Shown piece after piece: positions 5,795-10,940 of a stretch of DNA of 13,082 nt. This DNA is from an uncultured Dialister sp. (GTDB lineage Bacteria; Bacillota; Negativicutes; Veillonellales; Dialisteraceae). The position numbers were made by a program, and so were the translations under genes. The first letter of the stretch is position 1. Every line of letters starts with the position of its first letter. The notes beneath the pieces were generated by a model. The model saw only the letters and a program-made list of their open reading frames with translations. It was not told where the DNA came from and did no database searches. The stretch is from the NCBI RefSeq assembly GCF_900538805.1, contig NZ_UPZP01000067.1, positions 1 to 13,082 on the forward strand, written 5' to 3'.

Positions 5795-7153
5795 ATGTAT
5801 AAAATTCAGAAGAAGATTGACAAATGTTTAGACCTTGTAGCCAGGGATGAGAAAGTGGTGGCTCCCTGCCAGCACCTTTCCTATTATCCCTTTGCCGTGG
5901 AAAGCGGGACGGGGGAAATCCTGAAGGATGCCGACGGCAATGAATACATTGATTTCCTCACCAGCGCTTCTTCCCTGAACCTGGGCAGCTCCAACCCCAT
6001 CCTTACGAAGGCCATTGAAGCGCAGCTGAAGAAATGCACCCAGTACACCGCCGCCTATTCCTACAATGAACCCATGATTTCCTATGCGGAAAAGCTCACC
6101 TCCGTCTATCCCGGCGGCGTGAAGGCAAAGATTGCCTTCGGCAACTGCGGCTCCGACGGCAATGATGCGGCTGTGAAATTTGCCAGGGCCTACACAGGGC
6201 GCACGAAAATTATTACCTTCATCAACGGCTACCATGGAAATACCTACGGCTCCTCTTCCATGACCACCTGCACCACCCGCATGCATGCGAAAATGGGACC
6301 CTTCCTGCCGGAAATTTACCATTTCCCCTTCTACGGTGATAATGTGCCCGATGAAATCGTGGAAAAAGAAGCGGTGAAGGATATCGAAACCGCCTTCAAG
6401 ACCTACATGCCCGCCGACGAAGTGGCGGCTGTGGTGATTGAAGCCATCCAGGGGGACGCAGGCATTCTCCCGGCCCATCCCATTTTCATGAAAAAGCTCT
6501 ACGACCTCTGCAAAAAGCACGGCATCCTCTTCATCGACGAAGAGGTACAGCAGGGCTTCTGGCGGGCAGGCCACTTCTTTGCCATTGAAAACTACCCCGG
6601 CATCATTCCCGACGGTATTATCATGGGCAAATCCATCGGTGCCGGCCTCACCCTGGGCGCCTTCATGGGCAGGGCGGAAATCATGGACTGCCTCCCCGCT
6701 CCGGCCCACCTCTTCACCCTGGGCGGCAACGCCATTGCCTGCGCCGCAGGAAATGCCGCCTTCGACTACTATCAGTCCGAAGAATTCCAGACCATTTACA
6801 AACGGAACTGCGCTGCCATTCAGAAAGAACTGGCGGCACTCAAGGCAAAGCACCCTGACCGGGTGGCCTTCTACCGCGGCCGCGGCATGTCCTGGGCCAT
6901 CGGTATCGTAAAGAAGGATGAAAAAGGAAATGCCATCCCCGATGGAGACGGCACCTTCAAGGTCTGCTTCCGCTCCTACGAAAAGGGTCTCATCATCATC
7001 ACCCTGGGCGAAAACCTCCTCCGCGTGCAGCCGCCTCTCAATATTTCCGAAGAAAACCTGCATAAAGCCTTCACCATTCTGGACGAATCTCTCACGGAAC
7101 TGGAAAAGGGAGAAATCCCGGACGGTGTATTCGACTACCGCCACGGCTGGTAA
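5795..7153 (+). CDS. Class III PLP-dependent aminotransferase / amino acid epimerase-like
   Basis: This 452-residue protein is a fold-type I PLP enzyme of the class III (GABA transaminase) family, presumably cytoplasmic. Visible features are DGNEYIDF (47-54), GNCGSDGNDAAVKFARAYTG near 116-135 (cofactor phosphate loop), GYHGNTYGS (145-153), EAIQGDAGI (216-224), FIDEEVQQGFWRAG (246-259), the Schiff-base lysine Lys279 in MGKSIGAG, and PAHLFTLGGN (303-312). From memory, its length and motifs resemble the isoleucine 2-epimerase of Lactobacillus buchneri, so racemase/epimerase activity is possible besides transamination of GABA, diaminobutyrate or similar; the substrate is not determined. Oddly, the Asp expected in DEVQ to contact the pyridine nitrogen is Glu249, with Asp248 just before. 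It has a strong Shine-Dalgarno, its own candidate promoter and a terminator, so it is probably monocistronic. Confidence 0.9.
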   Translation: MYKIQKKIDKCLDLVARDEKVVAPCQHLSYYPFAVESGTGEILKDADGNEYIDFLTSASSLNLGSSNPILTKAIEAQLKKCTQYTAAYSYNEPMISYAEKLTSVYPGGVKAKIAFGNCGSDGNDAAVKFARAYTGRTKIITFINGYHGNTYGSSSMTTCTTRMHAKMGPFLPEIYHFPFYGDNVPDEIVEKEAVKDIETAFKTYMPADEVAAVVIEAIQGDAGILPAHPIFMKKLYDLCKKHGILFIDEEVQQGFWRAGHFFAIENYPGIIPDGIIMGKSIGAGLTLGAFMGRAEIMDCLPAPAHLFTLGGNAIACAAGNAAFDYYQSEEFQTIYKRNCAAIQKELAALKAKHPDRVAFYRGRGMSWAIGIVKKDEKGNAIPDGDGTFKVCFRSYEKGLIIITLGENLLRVQPPLNISEENLHKAFTILDESLTELEKGEIPDGVFDYRHGW

Positions 7154-7164
7154 AATCTGCACAT

Positions 7165-7195
7165 AAAAAAACGACTGCTTCGGCAGTCGTTTTTT
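7165..7195 (+). terminator. Intrinsic terminator of the aminotransferase gene
   Basis: An 8-bp stem ACGACTGC/GCAGTCGT closes a TTCG tetraloop (7171-7190) and is followed by TTTTT, starting 18 bases after the stop. The A-run before the stem (7165-7170) extends the pairing and gives a T-run on the minus strand, so the structure can act in both directions and would also stop transcripts running on from the minus-strand hydrolase. Confidence 0.93.
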
Positions 7196-7219
7196 ATGGG
7201 TCAAATGCGGCGGGGAACG

Positions 7220-7355
7220 GTATTCCCGAAAGGAAGAGGGTTCAGGCGCCTTTGACGCCCGGGTTCTATCGTTCGTGCGCTTCGCGCCGAACGATGGGTT
7301 CCGCCCACAGAGCGGGCTGGTTCAGAGGGGAGCTTTAAATGCCGCCTCCGGCGGC
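7220..7355 (+). repeat. Composite hairpin block, copy C
   Basis: This is one of three copies of a module of about 140-150 bases (others at 8914-9061 and 10632-10780). All begin near TATTCCCGAA or TACTCCCGAA, carry AGAGGGTTCAGG, a first hairpin, GGGTTCTATCG, a second hairpin (here 7269-7294), a third hairpin, CTGGTTCAGAGG or a near variant, and a final GCCGCC/GGCGGC hairpin (7341-7355). In this copy the third hairpin (near 7302-7320) has a completely different stem from the other two copies. No coding function is seen. Confidence 0.85.
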
Positions 7356-7403
7356 AGCGCTGCCTATGGCAGCGAAAACCTACACAACCGGGCTGGCGCC
7401 CGC
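7356..7403 (+). repeat. Short hairpins between block C and the 232-bp element
   Basis: Two perfect hairpins are present: CGCTGCC-TAT-GGCAGCG (7358-7374) and CGGGC-TGGC-GCCCG (7389-7402). They continue the linker-hairpin style of the region. Confidence 0.65.
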
Positions 7404-7635
7404 TGGAAATGCACCCCTTCTGTCGCCTGCGGCGACGTCTCTCCACGGGAAAGCGTCTCACACAATTCTCAGTCGCCTACGGCTCCCTACGAATCATGTT
7501 CGCTTGCCACCCCGGAGGGGGAGATTTTAGCGGCACTATACTTTGAACTGCTTATGAGGGTAAAAGTTGAGCGGCAAGTAAAGTTCCCCCTCCGGGGGAA
7601 AGGTGGTGCGCAGCACCAAAAGGGGTGCATTTCCA
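7404..7635. mobile_element. 232-bp MITE-like element with 16-bp perfect inverted ends
   Basis: TGGAAATGCACCCCTT (7404-7419) is the exact reverse complement of 7620-7635, about 200 bases away. The trinucleotide CGC lies immediately outside both ends and could be a 3-bp target duplication. Inside are hairpin GTCGCC-TGC-GGCGAC (7422-7436), copy 2 of the long hairpin element (7440-7521), and a 12-base inverted pair CCCCGGAGGGGG / CCCCCTCCGGGG (near 7510-7521 and 7586-7597). No transposase is encoded, so if mobile it is non-autonomous. It may instead be part of the general repeat mosaic. Confidence 0.5.
7422..7521 (+). repeat. Long hairpin element, copy 2
   Basis: This aligns to the minus strand of 5305-5398. 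The linkers TCTCCACGGGAAAGCGTCTC and GTTCGCTTGCCACCCC are shared. The flanking hairpins differ in stem: GTCGCC/GGCGAC here against TCCGGC/GCCGGA there, both with triloop TGC. The + strand can be read as a peptide containing LHGKASHTILSRLRLPTNHV, similar to the peptide on the other copy's minus strand, but there is no ribosome binding site. Confidence 0.7.
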
Positions 7636-7642
7636 CGCGCTG

Positions 7643-7666
7643 TGCACATTCTGCAGAGAATGTGCA
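7643..7666. repeat. 10-bp-arm perfect palindrome
   Basis: TGCACATTCT (7643-7652) and AGAATGTGCA (7657-7666) are exact complements around GCAG. It could be a protein-binding site or a hairpin. There is no T-run, so it is not a typical terminator. Confidence 0.6.
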
Positions 7667-7667
7667 A

Positions 7668-7726
7668 GTCAGTCGAAGTTGGCCCATAGCCTGCCCATAA
7701 AAGGGCCTTCCTTTTAATCGACTGAC
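7668..7726. repeat. 59-bp hairpin with two-part stem
   Basis: The outer arms GTCAGTCGA (7668-7676) and TCGACTGAC (7718-7726) are exact complements, and the inner arms GGCCC and GGGCC can also pair within the loop. It sits only 1 base after the palindrome at 7643-7666. Its role is unknown. Confidence 0.55.
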
Positions 7727-7773
7727 CGTTAGGCGCGGTTGTTTGGTTTTGCCGCGAAGCGGCTTATAAACTT

Positions 7774-7854
7774 CATCGCCCGCAGGGCGATACCATAACC
7801 CTTTGAACCCTCTGAACCTTTTGAACCTTCTGAACCTGGGGCGCTTCGCGCCCC
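7774..7854. repeat. Hairpin array C2 at the 3' end of the hydrolase gene
   Basis: The stretch holds TCGCCC-GCA-GGGCGA (near 7776-7790), then four AACCYTYTG-type 9-mers (about 7798-7833), then the perfect hairpin GGGGCGC-TTC-GCGCCCC (7838-7854), which ends one base from the minus-strand hydrolase stop codon. It may stabilise the 3' end of that mRNA, but no T-run follows. Confidence 0.65.
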
Positions 7855-7855
7855 A

Positions 7856-8773
7856 TCACATCCCCACCGTCTCATCCAGGGGCTCCTGGCAGAAGAGCTT
7901 CATGGCGCCTTCCGCCATTTTTTCTCCTTCATGGGCGGAGCCTACCACCACATCCAGTTTCCAGCGGAAGGGGACGCCCAGCTCAGCCGCTTTGGCTTCG
8001 CAGAAATGGTAGTAGTTGCTGCACCGCTCCATGCGGTTCTGTCCCTGGGCGTCGGCCTCCGGCGTGTCACGGAAGGGCTTTTCCCGGGAAATATCATTTC
8101 CGCCCATGAGCATGATGACCGGACGGGAAAAGGCACGGGCCAGGTCTTTATCGGAAAGGGGCACGTTCTTAATGCCGTAGGGGTAGCATACATTTTCATC
8201 GGGCATGGTGAACCAGCCTGCATTGGCGCAGACAATGGCATCGGCGGCGGGATGGCTGGCGAAGAGGGAATAGCGGTGCATGAGCTGGCCGCCGGCGGAA
8301 TGGCCGAAGAGAATGACCTTTCCTTTGGCATGGGTCCGGCGCCGCACCGCAGCGGTTACATGGTCGATGGCGTCAAACGTCCACTGCCGGCGGGGCTGGA
8401 TGTGCCCCTTCTCTCCTTCCGCATCGGAAATATTTCCTTCCTGGTACCAGCGGGCGCCGGGATATTTCTTCGTGGAAAATTCCGGACAGGCAATGAGCAT
8501 ATTGTAGCGCACCGCCAAATCCTCCAGGTGCTTTTCAAACCGTTCCGCCTTCCGGGTATATCCCGGAAAGGCGATAAACACAGGCTGCTCCTCCGTCCAG
8601 GTGGCAGGCTTGTAGTAGTACACAGGGATGGAATCCCGGCAGGTGCCGCTTCCGTCTTCTAGAAAATAGGAACTCTCTCCCACCGGCAGGGACGGCGTCT
8701 TCCGGCGGGGAAACAGATAGGCAGTGACAGCACCCAGAGCCAGTGCAGCCAGTGCTTTAACAACTTTACCCAA
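7856..8773 (-). CDS. Alpha/beta hydrolase with N-terminal membrane segment
   Basis: This 305-residue protein has the alpha/beta hydrolase (esterase/lipase-like) fold. The nucleophile elbow is GHSAG with Ser159, the likely acid is Asp227 in GGNDISR, and the likely base is His281 in GSAHEG; PVFIAFPGYT (64-73) fits the oxyanion-hole strand. Residues 1-21 form a hydrophobic stretch after a single charged patch (MGKVVKALAALALGAVTAYL) followed by PRRK, which suggests an uncleaved membrane anchor or a signal sequence without an obvious cleavage site. The start is TTG (8773-8771) preceded by AAGGAG with 9-base spacing; no better start is available. It is a lone minus-strand gene, convergent with the aminotransferase and divergent from dgt. 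The substrate cannot be predicted. Confidence 0.88.
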   Translation of the reverse strand: MGKVVKALAALALGAVTAYLFPRRKTPSLPVGESSYFLEDGSGTCRDSIPVYYYKPATWTEEQPVFIAFPGYTRKAERFEKHLEDLAVRYNMLIACPEFSTKKYPGARWYQEGNISDAEGEKGHIQPRRQWTFDAIDHVTAAVRRRTHAKGKVILFGHSAGGQLMHRYSLFASHPAADAIVCANAGWFTMPDENVCYPYGIKNVPLSDKDLARAFSRPVIMLMGGNDISREKPFRDTPEADAQGQNRMERCSNYYHFCEAKAAELGVPFRWKLDVVVGSAHEGEKMAEGAMKLFCQEPLDETVGM

Positions 8774-8804
8774 TAGTCAGATCTCCTTAGATAAAAAACA
8801 AGCG

Positions 8805-8837
8805 TAGAGGGAGATGCCCTCTAATTGCATTATTATA
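8805..8837 (-). promoter_or_regulatory. Hydrolase promoter -10 and 5'-terminal leader hairpin
   Basis: On the minus strand TATAAT (8837-8832) is a perfect -10; no good -35 is seen. Transcription would begin near 8825, just before a 7-bp hairpin TAGAGGG/CCCTCTA (8823-8805) with a 5-base loop. The hairpin would sit at the extreme 5' end of the mRNA, an arrangement known to slow 5'-end-dependent decay. A T6 run follows a few bases later, so a weak attenuator is an alternative. Confidence 0.45.
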
Positions 8838-8871
8838 TCATGGAAGAGTAAAAAGGAAATGGGAATTTGCC

Positions 8872-8899
8872 GCTGTCCGGTGTCGGCTTCCCGCTGCTA
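8872..8899 (+). repeat. 7-bp heptamer array, dgt side
   Basis: Four heptamers are present: GCTGTCC, GGTGTCG, GCTTCCC and GCTGCTA. They lead without a break into the block shared with 10609-10780. Confidence 0.65.
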
Positions 8900-9061
8900 T
8901 TGCCTGCTGGACAGTACTCCCGAATGCAAGAGGGTTCAGGCGCCTTCGGCGCCCGGGTTCTATCGTTCGTGCGCTTCGCGCCGAACGATGGGTTCGGGCC
9001 GGAATCGGCTTCGCCTTCCGGCCTGGTTCAGAGGGGAGTTATGTATGCCGCCTCCGGCGGC
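8891..9061 (+). repeat. Composite hairpin block, copy D
   Basis: This copy is co-linear with 10609-10780, sharing the leading CCGCTGCTATTG and CTGCTGGACAGTA. Hairpins: GGCGCC-TTC-GGCGCC (8939-8953), then arms TCGTTCG and GCGC pairing with GCGC and CGAACGA (8963-8988), then a CCGGAA/TTCCGG hairpin (about 8999-9020), then GCCGCC-TCC-GGCGGC (to 9061). Differences from copy E in the first two stems fall in pairs that keep the base pairing. Confidence 0.88.
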
Positions 9062-9300
9062 ATTTATATTCATCGCCCGAAGGGCGATACCACAACCCTT
9101 GGGTCCGAAGGGCCCATCAAACCTAAGAACCTTTAGAACCTTCGGCCCGCCGGGGCCGTCAACCTTCACGCCCAAAGGGCGTGTCAAATGGGCGCCGCCA
9201 CAACCCTCAGCCGTGAAGCGGCTGTCGCCCCTTGAGCAAAGCGAACACAACCCTTCTATACAACCCGCGGCGAAGCCGTGCCCCTTTTTTATTTTTATTT
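9062..9300 (+). repeat. Hairpin array D
   Basis: This continues the linker-hairpin pattern: TCGCCC-GAA-GGGCGA (near 9075), GGGTCC-GAA-GGGCCC (near 9102), CGGCCC/GGGCCG (near 9143-9158), ACGCCC-AAA-GGGCGT (9168-9182), and CAGCCG/CGGCTG (9208-9224) followed by TCGCCCCTTGAGC, as in array A. A last hairpin CGCGGC-GAA-GCCGTG (9266-9280) is followed after CCCC by T6AT5, a weak possible terminator. Confidence 0.75.
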
Positions 9301-9320
9301 GCGCCGTCAGGCGCCACCAC

Positions 9321-9419
9321 AACCCTCTGAACCCTCTGAACCCTCTGAACCCTCTGAACCCTCTGAACCCTCTGAACCCTCTGAACCCTCTGAACCCTTT
9401 GAACCCTCTGAACCCTCAC
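9321..9419 (+). repeat. 9-bp tandem repeat AACCCTCTG, ten full copies plus a partial
   Basis: Ten full units in register (9321-9410) are all AACCCTCTG except the ninth, which is AACCCTTTG; an eleventh partial unit (AACCCTCAC) runs into the hairpin ACGCC-GCA-GGCGT (9418-9430). The unit equals the linker word seen singly or a few times in arrays A, B, C2 and E, so this is a local expansion. The array can be read as NPL or EPS repeats on the + strand, but no gene structure supports translation. Confidence 0.95.
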
Positions 9420-9474
9420 GCCGCAGGCGTGTCCATGAACCCTCTGAACCCGGGCCGCGGAGCAGCCCTATAGA

Positions 9475-9483
9475 TGATATAAT
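9475..9483 (+). promoter_or_regulatory. Extended -10 promoter of dgt
   Basis: TGATATAAT fits the extended -10 form TGnTATAAT with a perfect hexamer (9478-9483). The -35 position falls in a GC-rich CGGGCCGCGG stretch with no resemblance to TTGACA, so the extended motif would have to compensate. Transcription would start near 9490, leaving a leader of about 33 bases with Shine-Dalgarno AGGAGG at 9511-9516. Confidence 0.6.
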
Positions 9484-9522
9484 AAAAGAAATCAATGCTA
9501 TTTCCAAAAAAGGAGGGACCCC

Positions 9523-10551
9523 ATGCTGATTCGTGAACGAAGTGAAGAATTGGAAAAGAAAATCCTCTGCCACCGGGCAGTCCTGTCCGCCAATGCCCGC
9601 CGGGACAGGGTGGAGAAGAAGGATCCTCTGCGCACCGATTTCCAAAGGGACCGGGACCGGATACTCCATAGCAATTCCTTCCGCCGCCTGAAACATAAAA
9701 CACAGGTTTACATTGCTCCCAGGGGCGACCATTACCGCACCCGCATGACCCACACCCTGGAGGTGGCGCAGATTGGCCGCACCATGGCCAGGGCCCTCCG
9801 GCTGAACGAGGACCTGGTGGAGGCCATCGCCCTGGGTCACGATCTGGGACATACTCCCTTCGGCCACGTGGGGGAGCAGGCGCTGCAGGAAATCTGCGGC
9901 CACTTTGAACATAATGAACAGAGCGTCCGCATTGTGGAAAAACTGGAAAAAGAAGGACAGGGGCTGAATCTTACAGCCGACGTGCGGGACGGCATGCTGA
10001 ACCACTGCGGAAAACTGCACGCCCATACCCTGGAGGGTGCACTCATCAAGTATGCCGACCGCATTGCCTATCTCTGCCACGACTATGAAGATGCAGAAAC
10101 TATGGGCCTCATCGGCCCGGACAATCTGCCGGACATGGTGAAGAAAAAAATCGGCACCACCCATTCCTCCATGATTACCGCCCTGGTCACCAGCGTGGTG
10201 AAAAATTCCATGCATGATGAAACGGACGGCATCCACATGTCAAAGGAAGGGGACGAAGTGCTGCAGACCTTCCGGCAGTTCATGTTTGACGAAGTGTACA
10301 TGTCAAAAGCCCTGATTCCTGACAGGAAACGGGGCAGCAACGTGGTGAAAATGCTGTATAACTATTACACTGAAAAACGGCCGGACGGCAGTTTCCATGA
10401 AACCAGGCTCCCTGAAAAACAGGTCCGCCTGGCAGGAGGAAATATTCCCCTGGCAGCGGTGGACTACATCTCCGGCCTCACCGACAACTTCGCCATCAAC
10501 CTCTTCGAAGACATCTTCGTGCCAAGATACTGGACATTCAAGAAGGAGTGA
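9523..10551 (+). CDS. dgt: dGTPase-like HD-domain triphosphohydrolase
   Basis: This is a cytoplasmic enzyme of the Dgt family, predicted to hydrolyse dGTP or other dNTPs to the nucleoside plus triphosphate, and so to affect dNTP pools. The 342-residue length is that of the shorter dGTPase-like proteins of Gram-positive-type bacteria. Motifs: RTDFQRDRDRILHSNSFRRL (37-56), KHKTQV (57-62), RTRMTHTLEVAQIGR (72-86, metal ligand His77), the HD pair His106-Asp107 in GHDLGHTPFGH, and Asp179 in YADRIAY. The start is well placed after AGGAGGG. Substrate preference within dNTPs cannot be read from sequence. In many Firmicutes a similar gene precedes dnaG; here it precedes lonC across a repeat region. 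No terminator is visible downstream. Confidence 0.93.
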   Translation: MLIRERSEELEKKILCHRAVLSANARRDRVEKKDPLRTDFQRDRDRILHSNSFRRLKHKTQVYIAPRGDHYRTRMTHTLEVAQIGRTMARALRLNEDLVEAIALGHDLGHTPFGHVGEQALQEICGHFEHNEQSVRIVEKLEKEGQGLNLTADVRDGMLNHCGKLHAHTLEGALIKYADRIAYLCHDYEDAETMGLIGPDNLPDMVKKKIGTTHSSMITALVTSVVKNSMHDETDGIHMSKEGDEVLQTFRQFMFDEVYMSKALIPDRKRGSNVVKMLYNYYTEKRPDGSFHETRLPEKQVRLAGGNIPLAAVDYISGLTDNFAINLFEDIFVPRYWTFKKE

Positions 10552-10568
10552 GGCGGCGGCTGCTGGTG

Positions 10569-10617
10569 GCTTTCCGCTGTCGGCTGTCGGCTAGTCGCTT
10601 TCCGCTTTCCGCTGCTA
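10569..10617 (+). repeat. 7-bp heptamer array after dgt
   Basis: Seven consecutive heptamers start 17 bases after the dgt stop: GCTTTCC, GCTGTCG, GCTGTCG, GCTAGTC, GCTTTCC, GCTTTCC, GCTGCTA. They then merge with the composite block. Confidence 0.8.
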
Positions 10618-10780
10618 TTGTCTGCTGGACAGTATTCCCGAAAGCAAGAGGGTTCAGGTGCCTTTCGGCACCTGGGTTCTATCGTTCGTGTGCTTCGCAC
10701 CGAACGATGGATTCGAGCCGGAATCGGCTTCGCCTCCCGGCCCGGTTCAGAGGGAAGTTTTATATGCCGCCTTTGGCGGC
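10609..10780 (+). repeat. Composite hairpin block, copy E
   Basis: This copy is homologous to 8891-9061 and, in part, 7220-7355. The first hairpin is GGTGCC-TTTC-GGCACC (10657-10672). The second has arms TCGTTCG and GTGC pairing with GCAC and CGAACGA (10682-10707). The third is near 10717-10742, and the last is GCCGCC-TTT-GGCGGC (to 10780). The stem changes relative to copy D are compensatory. Confidence 0.88.
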
Positions 10781-10911
10781 TATAAAATTGCGGCGGAGCC
10801 GCCACCACAACCCTCGGCCTGAAGGGCCGTCAAACTTAAGAACCCTTGCGCCGGCAGGCGCATTAAACCTAAGAACCTTCTGAACCCATCGAACCCTCAC
10901 GCCTCCGCGTG
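10781..10911 (+). repeat. Hairpin array E upstream of lonC
   Basis: Hairpins include GCGGC-GGA-GCCGC (near 10790-10802), GGCCT-GAA-GGGCC (near 10817-10829), GCGCC-GGCA-GGCGC (near 10848-10861) and CACGC-CTCC-GCGTG (10898-10911), with linkers AACCCTC, GTCAAACTTAAGAACCC and AACCTTCTGAACCC. The array stops 14 bases before the lonC Shine-Dalgarno. Confidence 0.75.
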
Positions 10912-10940
10912 TCAATATAATAATAAAGGAGGGGATTTCT

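Noticed and set aside
5828..7204. Long minus-strand open frame opposite the aminotransferase
   Set aside because: It is a shadow of a GC-rich gene with strong codon bias; its product has no recognisable domain.
9266..9300. Intrinsic terminator in array D
   Set aside because: The stem (CGCGGC/GCCGTG) is array-like and separated from the T-run by CCCC, and no + strand gene ends nearby. It is mentioned with the array but not called as a terminator.
9321..9419. CRISPR array or telomere-like repeat
   Set aside because: The units are 9 bases with no spacers, so this is not CRISPR. The resemblance to telomeric CCCTAA is superficial, and the repeat lies inside ordinary gene order.
8814..9473. Plus-strand open frame with an NPL-repeat protein
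   Set aside because: It is a translation of hairpin repeats and the 9-bp tandem array, with no ribosome binding site and no consistent protein character. The minus-strand version (VQR repeat) is equally open because the unit length is a multiple of three.
10916..10921. TATAAT as a promoter for lonC
   Set aside because: It lies only 4 bases before the Shine-Dalgarno, so transcription would start inside the ribosome binding site, and there is no -35. It is more likely just AT-rich spacer.
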